NCBI GenBank assembly: GCA_003535475.1
Contig: DOHC01000256.1
Span: 1 to 12,252 of the forward strand
DNA from: Nitrospiraceae bacterium
GTDB taxonomy: Bacteria; Nitrospirota; Thermodesulfovibrionia; Thermodesulfovibrionales; UBA1546
DNA: 12,252 bases
Reading direction: 5' to 3'
This document shows positions 6,476-12,252 of this stretch, in pieces; position 1 is the stretch's first letter; the number at the start of each line of letters is the position of its first letter. The notes beneath the pieces were generated by a model. It ran no database searches. It saw only the letters and a list, made by a program, of their open reading frames with translations, and was not told where the DNA came from. A program made the translations under genes and the position numbers.

Positions 6476-7558
6476 TCAGCTTGTCTTTAAGGTCTCCCTT
6501 ATAATCCTCCCTTTGATGCCTTTCTGAATCCTCACCTTTCCGATCCGTTCCGGCAGTATAAAGTTCAACTCTCCTGCAACTGTTTTTTTATCAAGCTGCA
6601 TAGAAGCAAGAAGAGGATTCACGTCAATTTTTGATGGCATCTCTGAAGGCAGACAGTAAGAATCTATAAGGGATTTTATCTTCCTGACTGATTTTTCATT
6701 GACAATGCCGAGTTTTTCTGCCAGTCTTGCCTCAGTGTGCATCCCGATGGCAAGGGCCTCGCCATGAAGATATTTTTTATATCCTGTAGCTGTCTCTATT
6801 GCATGGCCTATCGTGTGCCCGTAATTGAGGATTGCGCGGAGACCTGATTCTCTTTCATCCTTTGAGACAACCGCTGCCTTAATCTCACATGAGCGCCTGA
6901 TGAGATAACCTAACGCCTTTTTGTTAAGAGACAGGATTTTTTCTTTGTTTTCTTCCAGAAATTTAAAAAGCTTACTGTCCCATATAACACCGTATTTAAT
7001 CGCCTCAGCTAAACCTGCGCGGAGTTCTCTTTTAGGTAATGTCTTTAATGTATCAATATCTATCCATACAAGTTTTGGCTGGTAGAATGTGCCTATCATG
7101 TTTTTCCCGAGCTTGTGATTCACGCCTGTCTTGCCTCCGACTGAACTGTCAACCTGAGCAAGCAGTGTTGTCGGAATCTGGATATAATCAATTCCCCTCA
7201 TGTATGTTGATGCGACAAAACCTGTTATGTCTCCAATAACCCCTCCACCGAGCGCGATGAGAGCAGATTTTCTGTCAAGCCCGTGCTTGAGAAGTTCTCC
7301 ATAAATCTTCTGAACTATACTTATGTCCTTGTATCTTTCTCCGTCAGGGATTATCACAGGGATGGCGTCAAATCCTGACGACTTTATGGAAGCCAGAACT
7401 TTTTTACCGTAAAGTCTATATATGGTAGGATTGCTTATGATTGCTGCTTTCGGGCTTGAGCTGAAAGATTTCAGCTTAGAGCCAATCCTTTCGAGAATCT
7501 TGGTTCCGATACAGATGTCGTAGCTTCTGTCTCCAAGGTTAACTCTTATCTTTTTCAC
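6476..7558 (-). CDS. aroB: 3-dehydroquinate synthase (AroB)
   Basis: The second enzyme of the shikimate pathway, converting DAHP to 3-dehydroquinate with NAD+ and a divalent metal in the cytoplasm. With a GTG start at 7558 the protein has 360 residues, like E. coli AroB (362). Visible are PDGERYKD (71-78), the NAD-binding GGGVIGDITGFVASTYMRG (104-122), IPTTLLAQVDSSVGGKTGVN (128-147) and the metal ligands Glu185 (AEAIKYG), His248 (YGHTIGHAIE) and His265 (LHGEALAIG), one position from the E. coli numbering. An ATG at 7588 would add ten residues and overlap aroK by 11 bases, but it has no ribosome binding site. The GTG has GAGGAT six bases upstream and gives the usual MKKIRVNLGDRSYDI beginning. 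It is the last gene of the pilP-pilQ-aroC-aroK-aroB series. Confidence 0.95.
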   Translation of the reverse strand: MKKIRVNLGDRSYDICIGTKILERIGSKLKSFSSSPKAAIISNPTIYRLYGKKVLASIKSSGFDAIPVIIPDGERYKDISIVQKIYGELLKHGLDRKSALIALGGGVIGDITGFVASTYMRGIDYIQIPTTLLAQVDSSVGGKTGVNHKLGKNMIGTFYQPKLVWIDIDTLKTLPKRELRAGLAEAIKYGVIWDSKLFKFLEENKEKILSLNKKALGYLIRRSCEIKAAVVSKDERESGLRAILNYGHTIGHAIETATGYKKYLHGEALAIGMHTEARLAEKLGIVNEKSVRKIKSLIDSYCLPSEMPSKIDVNPLLASMQLDKKTVAGELNFILPERIGKVRIQKGIKGRIIRETLKTS

Positions 7559-7564
7559 TTTAAC

Positions 7565-7570
7565 ATCCTC
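7565..7570 (-). promoter_or_regulatory. Ribosome binding site favouring the GTG start of aroB
   Basis: GAGGAT on the minus strand, six bases before GTG 7556-7558. The competing upstream ATG (7586-7588) has only AT-rich sequence before it. Confidence 0.55.
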
Positions 7571-7577
7571 AAATGCA

Positions 7578-8102
7578 TTATCCAACATTCTTAACTAATT
7601 TTATTATTTCTTCCGCAATCTCAAGAGGTGTCTTGTCCTCCGTATCTATCATTATATCCGCCTTTGCATAATAAGGCATTCTGAATGAAAGAAGCTCCTG
7701 AATCTTCTTTAAAGGGTCTTCCACCTGAAGCAATGGCCTGTCGTTATTGTTGCTTATCCGTTTGAGTATGGTCTCAGGTGTAGCTGTAAGGCAGATTATT
7801 ACTCCATTTTCTCTCAGAGCGTCCATATTATCCTGCCTTAAGACAGCGCCGCCGCCTGTTGAGATAATAACATTTTTGTTTTTAGAAAGTTTTTTTATCA
7901 TCTCCGTCTCAATATCCCTGAACCCCGGCTCTCCGAACTGCTTAAATATCCCGGTTATTTTCATCCTCTGAGATTTCTCTATCTCTGCGTCAACGTCTAT
8001 TGCCTTCCAGCCGAGAACTCTTGAAAGTTCTCGGCTTACCTCGGATTTCCCAGTTCCCATAAAACCGGTCAGCACAATATTTTTCATGTCGATATTTTTC
8101 AT
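7578..8102 (-). CDS. aroK: Shikimate kinase (AroK)
   Basis: A 174-residue P-loop kinase that phosphorylates shikimate at the 3-hydroxyl using ATP. Visible motifs are the Walker A GFMGTGKS (13-20), Asp38 in IDVDAEIEK and Arg62 in FRDIETE (shikimate contacts), GGGAV (83-87; Walker B/substrate glycines), and the lid arginine Arg122 in NNDRPLL followed by RMPYYAKAD (151-159). Two in-frame starts are possible: ATG 8102, or ATG 8087 giving the more typical MKNIVLTGFMGTGKS. Neither has a good ribosome binding site. The first 30 bases are an imperfect 15-bp tandem duplication (MKNID then MKNIV), so the extra five residues may be a recent local duplication. It ends just before the aroB start and lies 53 bases after aroC, consistent with one operon. 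Confidence 0.95.
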   Translation of the reverse strand: MKNIDMKNIVLTGFMGTGKSEVSRELSRVLGWKAIDVDAEIEKSQRMKITGIFKQFGEPGFRDIETEMIKKLSKNKNVIISTGGGAVLRQDNMDALRENGVIICLTATPETILKRISNNNDRPLLQVEDPLKKIQELLSFRMPYYAKADIMIDTEDKTPLEIAEEIIKLVKNVG

Positions 8103-8155
8103 TATATTTGAGATTATGTCAATCAGAGATTAGCTGGCAAGCACGCCGATTGATA

Positions 8156-9373
8156 TTAAAAATTTGAAAGATATTTTAGGTATGAGGCATAGTTTGTCTT
8201 AACTTCTGACATCCCGTCGCCGCCGAATTTCTCTAAGAAGGCATCAGCTATAACAAGCGCTGTCATCGCCTCGCCTACAACGCCTGCAGCAGGCACAGCA
8301 CATATGTCGGAACGCTCATAAGCTGCCTTGATAGGCTTCTTTGTATTAATATCAACTGAGTGAAGCGGTTTTCTTAAAGTAGGTATTGGTTTCATTGCCG
8401 CCCTTATTATTATCGGCATCCCGTTTGTCATCCCGCCTTCAATCCCACCTGCATTGTTCGTCTTTCTATAAAACCGTGAGCCGTGAACCGTGAGACGTGA
8501 ACTATCGTAGAATATCTCATCCATTACTTCTGAACCTGATTTTCTGCTCATTTCAAAACCCATGCCGATTTCAACCCCTTTAATAGCCTGAATAGACATC
8601 AATGCCTGAGCAAGTTTTCCGTCAAGCCGTTTGTCCCATTGTATGTGACTGCCGAGGCCGACAGGGACGCCTGCTGCAAAGACCTCAAAGATTCCGCCAA
8701 GAGAATTCCCTTCTTTTACAGCCTTGTCTATTAGTTGAACCATCTTTTTTGATGAGGTTCTATCAGGACATCTCACTGGAGATGTCTCAGCGATTTTGAA
8801 CGATTCTAAAAGTTCTTTTTCAGAACTTTTAACTTTTAACTCTGAACTTTTAACTTCGCCAATCCCGACAACATAGCTGCCTATCCTGATGCCAAACTCT
8901 GACAAAAACCTCTTTGCTATTGCTCCAAGAGCTGTCCTCATCGCTGTTTCCCTCGCACTTGAGCGTTCAAGGATGTTCCTCATATCATGAGTGTTGTATT
9001 TAAGTGCGCCGGCAAGGTCTGCGTGCCCGGGTCGCGGACGAGTAACAAATCCCCCCATCCCCCCTTTACTAAAGGGGGGATGGGGGGGATAATCCGAACT
9101 CATAACATCTTCCCAATTCTGCCAGTCTTTATTTTCTATAAGTATGGTTATCGGAGAGCCGATTGTCTTGCCAAAGCGGACGCCTGACAGCACTTGAGCG
9201 CGGTCAGCCTCTATCTTCATCCTTCCGCCGCGGCCGTAGCCTCCCTGCCTTCTTCTCAGGTCTCCGTCAATGCCGACGGAAGAAACAGGAAGCCCTGAGG
9301 GAATGCCCTCAAGAATTCCTATAAGGGCTTTGCCGTGCGATTCTCCTGACGTAAGGTATCTGATGATAGCCAT
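8156..9373 (-). CDS. aroC: Chorismate synthase (AroC) with several repeat-derived segments
   Basis: A 405-residue FMN-dependent enzyme that converts EPSP to chorismate, the last common step of aromatic synthesis; E. coli AroC has 361 residues. Signature regions are present: LTSGESHGKALIGILEG (7-23), RRRQGGYGRGGRM (40-52), RPRPGHADLAGALKY (112-126), ILERSSARETAMRTALGAIAK (134-154), GLGSHIQWDKRLDG (239-252), FYRKTNNAGGIEGGMTNG (301-318) and AAMKPIPTL (325-333). The extra length lies in loops that look repeat-derived: residues 95-109 (C6/G6 palindrome), 174-189 (21-nt-period repeat) and 291-300 (heptanucleotide tandem). All catalytic blocks remain intact, so the enzyme is probably functional. 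The ATG at 9373 has a weak ribosome site and is 15 bases after the pilQ stop, suggesting operon reading from the pilus genes. Confidence 0.96.
   Translation of the reverse strand: MAIIRYLTSGESHGKALIGILEGIPSGLPVSSVGIDGDLRRRQGGYGRGGRMKIEADRAQVLSGVRFGKTIGSPITILIENKDWQNWEDVMSSDYPPHPPFSKGGMGGFVTRPRPGHADLAGALKYNTHDMRNILERSSARETAMRTALGAIAKRFLSEFGIRIGSYVVGIGEVKSSELKVKSSEKELLESFKIAETSPVRCPDRTSSKKMVQLIDKAVKEGNSLGGIFEVFAAGVPVGLGSHIQWDKRLDGKLAQALMSIQAIKGVEIGMGFEMSRKSGSEVMDEIFYDSSRLTVHGSRFYRKTNNAGGIEGGMTNGMPIIIRAAMKPIPTLRKPLHSVDINTKKPIKAAYERSDICAVPAAGVVGEAMTALVIADAFLEKFGGDGMSEVKTNYASYLKYLSNF
8474..8501 (-). repeat. Heptanucleotide tandem (4 units) inside aroC
   Basis: Four consecutive 7-mers on the + strand: CCGTGAG, CCGTGAA, CCGTGAG, ACGTGAA. 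In the aroC frame they encode part of SSRLTVHGSRFY, between conserved EIFYD and FYRKTNN, where AroC relatives normally have about four residues (from memory of the family). 28 bases is not a multiple of three, so gain or loss of one unit would shift the frame. Confidence 0.75.
8808..8854 (-). repeat. 21-nt-period repeat with inverted repeat inside aroC
   Basis: GAACTTTTAAC occurs at 8823-8833 and again at 8844-8854, 21 bases (seven codons) apart, and AAAAGTTC at 8808-8815 is the inverted counterpart of GAACTTTT at 8823-8830. On the coding strand this gives VKSSELK-VKSSEKE (residues 174-187) followed by LL. The surrounding loop varies in length among AroC proteins. Confidence 0.6.
9047..9091 (-). 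repeat. 45-nt C6/G6 palindromic element inside aroC (copy 2)
   Basis: The arms 9049-9067 and 9071-9090 form a nearly perfect 19-bp inverted repeat around a 3-base loop, with one extra G. On the aroC strand it encodes exactly 15 codons, YPPHPPFSKGGMGGF (residues 95-109), just before VTRPRPGHADL. It is related to the copy in bioA at 1221-1265 and has the same length, coding orientation and frame. Confidence 0.85.
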
Positions 9374-9388
9374 CGCAGAATAAATCGT

Positions 9389-11695
9389 TTAAGGCTTAGT
9401 TACAATTGTTGGAGTTATGAATATAAGAAGTTCTGTAACATTAGGCCCTGTCTGGGTCTTTGTCTTAAACAACCAGCCCAGAAGAGGTATTCTGCCCAGA
9501 AGCGGTATCCCCGTTTCACCCTCTGACGTGTTTGTTGTATAAATTCCGCCAACAACTAATGTGTCGCCATTTTTTACGAGAGCTTGAGTGTTTACGCTCT
9601 TTGTCTCTATCGCATAGCCTTGGGGCGTGAGAATACCAAGGGCATTGTTTGTTGCATTTATCTTTAACTGGACATAACCATCAGGCGTAATCTTTGGTGT
9701 GACTCCTAAACTCAAGGTTGCATTAACATATTCTGTCTTTGTCCCTTCTGCGCTGACAGTCTGAACAGGAATGCTTACACCCTGCTGTATGGTAGCAGCC
9801 TCATTATCCATTGTCATTATCTTGGGGTTTGACAGCCTTTTTGATTTTCCGACTGATTCCAGGGCAGAGAGTGATAGATCTACCTTTATAGTGTTTGCGC
9901 TGCCTAAGCTTAAACCTAAGACACCGCCAGGATTTGTAGTAGAGGCTCCGGCGGTTACTATGGGAGTATTCACAGAAAATGTGCCACCGGCAATGTCAAT
10001 GTCGCCGAAGCCAACCCGAGGCTTCGCGGTTCCAAGATTCCCTCCCCATCTTATCCCGAGTGACTCGCTGTAATTGCTGCCTACCTCAACTATTTTAGCC
10101 TCTATCATAACCTGAGCTTTTGCAACATCCATTATTTTTACAAGCTCTTTTATTTTGTTAATGTTCTTCTGTGTATCTTTTATAATAAGGGTGTTCATCC
10201 TTGTATCCATTGTTATGCCTCTGTCTTTGCTCTCTTTGCTAACTATTTTGGCATCCGTAATAGCCTTGCTTATCTCGGAAGCAGTAGCATAATTTATTCG
10301 TATAATCTCTTGTACAATATCCTCTGCTTTTTCCTCAACGGCCTTAGCCTTTGCTTCTTCCTCTGCCATTTTGGTAAATGTAGCTGTAGGTGCAATCCGT
10401 AGTACATTGCCTTTCATAGATTTTCCAAGGCCATATGTTTGGAGTATTATGTCAAGCGTCTGTTCCCACGACACATCCTTAAGTTCCAACAAAGTAATTC
10501 TTCCTTTTACAGCAGGGTCAATTACAAAGTTACATCCGCTTATATTGGCAAGGAGCTTGAATATAGGCACGATGTCTGTATCCTGAAACTTATAATTATA
10601 TTTCTGTTCTTTATTTTTGTTACAGTCATCAGCAGGCTTTTCAGGCATTGCTGTTTCAGTTTTTGTTTCCATGCTGGCAGGTTTTTCTGCTTTTGCAGCG
10701 TATTTTTCTTTTTCAGGGAGTTGGAATGAGACTATTACGGAATCCTCTATTGAGGTGACAGTAAAACTCATTTTTTCTTTCAGGTCAAGCACAATTCTTG
10801 TTTTGTCTTTATATTTGCCCGCTCTGATGCCTTTAAGCGGAGACTGTGCTTTGGGTAATGGAGCATCAAGCGTGACATTAGGCATGTCTAACACTGTTCT
10901 GTTGTCAAGTTCAAAAACATTAGGGGTCAGAGAGCCGTTGCCTTTTATTGTCAGCTTCAGGACATCCTGCTCCTTTTCAATATTTACCTTTACAATTGAT
11001 GTTGCAGGAGGAAGCTCTTTTTGTGCAGCTGCTTTCGGCAATGCCGGTTCTTCTTTTTCTGCTGTCTTTGGTTTTTCTTCCGGTTTTGCAATTTCTACTG
11101 TTTTAGCTTCTTTAAAGGCGTCATCTATTTTCTCTGCTGCGATCTTGGTTTCCTCTGCCTTTGGCGTTTCAGCCGCTTTTTCAGTTGTCTTTGCTTTAAG
11201 TTCTTCTTCCAGATTAATAATGTTGAGTGTCAATAGGGTTCCCTTGTAGGCAGGCACTATACCGGCAGGAGAAGAAAGGAGTATCTCAAGCTTGGTTAAA
11301 GGCGGCGCATCTGTTTGAGACGGCACAATCTCTGTTATCCCGGCTTTCTCTGATTTGATTTTGCCTGCGGCAATGCCAAGCTTTACATCCGGAAGCTCCA
11401 CAATTGCTTTATACGGGTCAGAAGGCTTGTATATTGTATATTTGAATGGCTTGTCCGCATTGATATTAAGCGTATTGTCTGTGATGTCTATCGCAGTCAG
11501 CGTGGCGATTTGCCTTTCTTCCTGCACGCTGGCCGTAGTTGCGCATCCTGAAGCGAGTATTAGAGCTGCCAACAAGAACGCACATATGACGGACGGCAGA
11601 GAAGATGCCGCTGCACATTTTCTTATGTTTCTATGTTTCTGTTTTCTCGCCTCGGAGAGTCGCCCGAGGCGACTGGTTTTTAATTTTTGTCTCAT
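9389..11695 (-). CDS. pilQ: Type IV pilus secretin PilQ
   Basis: A 768-residue outer-membrane secretin, the multimeric gate through which type IV pili pass. Order of parts: a long basic leader (1-33); a hydrophobic signal segment ICAFLLAALILASGC (37-51) with a lipobox-like Cys51; AMIN domain 1 (about 62-160; binds peptidoglycan in relatives); a Lys/Glu/Ala-rich linker (about 162-230); AMIN domain 2 (about 232-328); a second linker; the STN domain (about 366-437; YNYKFQDTDIVPIFKLLANI); a secretin N1/NolW domain (about 463-523; MDTRMNTLIIKDT); and the secretin beta-barrel domain (about 615-765) with VKNGDTLVVGGIY and IPLLGRIPLLGWLFKTKT. GGAGGAAGA precedes the ATG. The ATG overlaps the pilP stop as ATGA, implying coupled translation. 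Residues 8-24 of the leader come from a repeat. Non-lipidated signal cleavage is an alternative. Confidence 0.95.
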   Translation of the reverse strand: MRQKLKTSRLGRLSEARKQKHRNIRKCAAASSLPSVICAFLLAALILASGCATTASVQEERQIATLTAIDITDNTLNINADKPFKYTIYKPSDPYKAIVELPDVKLGIAAGKIKSEKAGITEIVPSQTDAPPLTKLEILLSSPAGIVPAYKGTLLTLNIINLEEELKAKTTEKAAETPKAEETKIAAEKIDDAFKEAKTVEIAKPEEKPKTAEKEEPALPKAAAQKELPPATSIVKVNIEKEQDVLKLTIKGNGSLTPNVFELDNRTVLDMPNVTLDAPLPKAQSPLKGIRAGKYKDKTRIVLDLKEKMSFTVTSIEDSVIVSFQLPEKEKYAAKAEKPASMETKTETAMPEKPADDCNKNKEQKYNYKFQDTDIVPIFKLLANISGCNFVIDPAVKGRITLLELKDVSWEQTLDIILQTYGLGKSMKGNVLRIAPTATFTKMAEEEAKAKAVEEKAEDIVQEIIRINYATASEISKAITDAKIVSKESKDRGITMDTRMNTLIIKDTQKNINKIKELVKIMDVAKAQVMIEAKIVEVGSNYSESLGIRWGGNLGTAKPRVGFGDIDIAGGTFSVNTPIVTAGASTTNPGGVLGLSLGSANTIKVDLSLSALESVGKSKRLSNPKIMTMDNEAATIQQGVSIPVQTVSAEGTKTEYVNATLSLGVTPKITPDGYVQLKINATNNALGILTPQGYAIETKSVNTQALVKNGDTLVVGGIYTTNTSEGETGIPLLGRIPLLGWLFKTKTQTGPNVTELLIFITPTIVTKP
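11624..11672 (-). repeat. Palindrome plus 8-mer tandem in the pilQ leader
   Basis: TATGTTTC occurs twice in tandem (11624-11639), followed by the degenerate TGTTTTC (11640-11646), then a perfect 9-bp inverted repeat TCGCCTCGG/CCGAGGCGA (11647-11655 with 11664-11672). GTCGCC/GGCGAC (11659-11664 with 11668-11673) offers a competing hairpin. In the pilQ frame it encodes residues 8-24 (SRLGRLSEARKQKHRNI), a basic stretch before the signal segment that is not a normal part of PilQ. Confidence 0.65.
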
Positions 11696-12252
11696 TCTTC
11701 CTCCCCTTCACGGAGTTTCAAAATTGTTTCTTTTGATTTAAGTTGTCCCCTGTAATCTTTTATTCTTTCTATTATAACGATACGATTATTATCTATCTTT
11801 TGTATCTTACCTTCGTGTATCCCGATCGTCATGCCCTCTCTTAAAGTATATGCCTTTCCGTCAGGCAAAACTATCTCTGCAAAATGACCTTTTTCATTCC
11901 ATACAATGCCTAAAATCTTAATTGCGCTGACATCATAATTTTCAAGCGGGGTCTGCCCTTTCCTGGGTTTTTCCACCGCAGTTACAACAAGAGAAACAAA
12001 CGGATCTCTTTTCCCCCTTTTCTCGTAAGTGGTTACTTCTTCCACGGCTTTAGTCCCTATTGCGTCGGTAGTCTGGAGAGCAGTCTCTTGCGCAGCCTTT
12101 GCAGGGGCTGTCTTTGAAGGAGCCGCTTTTTTGTCGCATGCCCCTGAAAAAAAGAAAGTTATAAGGAGGAGAAGAACAACAGGTAAGAACAGGGCTTTTC
12201 TGACCCCTGACTTTTGGTTTCTATTTTTTGTCCCGAAAATGTCATTCTCTGG
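11692..12252 (-). CDS. pilP: Type IV pilus assembly lipoprotein PilP (N-terminal start outside window)
   Basis: The frame is open from the window edge to TGA at 11692-11694, 186 codons. After a basic segment (TKNRNQKSGVRKA) comes a hydrophobic run LFLPVVLLLLITFFFSGAC (21-39) ending in a lipobox-like SGAC with Cys39, then an Ala/Lys/Thr-rich flexible tether, then the PilP domain: YEKRGKRDPFVSL (about 76-88), ENYDVSAIKILGIVW (about 105-119), AEIVLPDGKAYTLREGM and IHEGKIQKIDNNRIVIIER. RDPF and the LxxLxxxGI-like beta domain are typical of PilP. PilP is anchored in the inner membrane and binds PilN/PilO on one side and the PilQ N-terminal domains on the other. No ATG, GTG or TTG lies in frame between the edge and the signal segment, so the true start is probably just beyond base 12252. 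An ATG at 12243-12245 is in another frame that stops after 28 codons. Confidence 0.9.
   Translation of the reverse strand, partial: PENDIFGTKNRNQKSGVRKALFLPVVLLLLITFFFSGACDKKAAPSKTAPAKAAQETALQTTDAIGTKAVEEVTTYEKRGKRDPFVSLVVTAVEKPRKGQTPLENYDVSAIKILGIVWNEKGHFAEIVLPDGKAYTLREGMTIGIHEGKIQKIDNNRIVIIERIKDYRGQLKSKETILKLREGEEE
12200..12228 (-). repeat. Short repeat-like tract before the pilP signal peptide
   Basis: CTGACCCCTGAC (12200-12211), about 1.7 units of the 7-mer TGACCCC, lies beside the 8-mer ATAGAAAC (minus strand), which also occurs in the repeat of the pilQ leader. It encodes the basic NRNQKSGVRK region. The evidence is short and partly subjective. Confidence 0.35.

Noticed and set aside
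10916..10940. AGGGGTCAGAG in pilQ resembling the TGACCCC-type sequence near pilP
   Set aside because: Only one short unit, located in a normal part of the second AMIN domain (GSLTPNVFEL); a chance match is sufficient.
10617..11249. Long open frame on the + strand opposite pilQ (Ser/Phe/Ala-rich)
   Set aside because: It is the complement of the Lys/Glu/Ala-rich linker and second AMIN domain of pilQ; low-complexity composition, no ribosome site, no family resemblance.

Overview
The window is a compact stretch of chromosome, about 44% GC by eye, from a Gram-negative bacterium that makes selenoproteins. Type IV pilus outer-membrane genes (pilP, pilQ) show the Gram-negative envelope. SelB shows selenocysteine decoding. 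The protein style and the many short dispersed repeats resemble anaerobic Nitrospirota (Thermodesulfovibrionia-like) or Desulfobacterota-type genomes. That placement is an impression; no marker here proves it.

Layout. Bases 1-3340, + strand: the end of pstB, phoU (phosphate uptake and its control), bioA (biotin), an OsmC-family protein and a small membrane-anchored protein with an NTF2-like look. Bases 3348-4322, - strand: pdxA (vitamin B6), convergent with the previous gene. Bases 4323-4575: a divergent intergenic region with an 82-nt strongly structured element and candidate promoters. Bases 4576-6456, + strand: selB, possibly leaderless. Bases 6476-12252, - strand, transcribed right to left: pilP (start outside the window), pilQ, aroC, aroK and aroB. 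These form a tight cluster that joins the type IV pilus secretin genes to the shikimate pathway, a variant of the pilMNOPQ-aroK-aroB order known from Proteobacteria, with aroC placed between pilQ and aroK.

How the genes work together. PstB and PhoU belong to the Pst phosphate system. BioA and PdxA are isolated cofactor genes whose partners are elsewhere. AroB, AroK and AroC catalyse three steps of the shikimate/chorismate pathway. PilP is the lipoprotein that links the inner-membrane PilN/PilO complex to the PilQ secretin channel.

The most interesting feature cuts across the genes: conserved proteins carry short repeat elements read in frame. A 45-nt near-palindrome of C6/G6 runs occurs in both bioA and aroC, in the same orientation and the same frame relative to the element, and in each adds a 15-residue peptide of the form PPxPPxxKGGxGGF. 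AroC has two further repeat-like segments (a heptanucleotide tandem and a 21-nt-period repeat). The pilQ leader carries a palindrome plus an 8-mer tandem, and pilP has a related-looking segment before its signal peptide. An intergenic double palindrome resembling the Neisseria dRS3 type lies at 2813-2880. Together they suggest a genome where several small repeat families have entered coding sequence without breaking it, comparable in principle to Rickettsia palindromic elements. No CRISPR array, tRNA, rRNA or transposase gene was seen.
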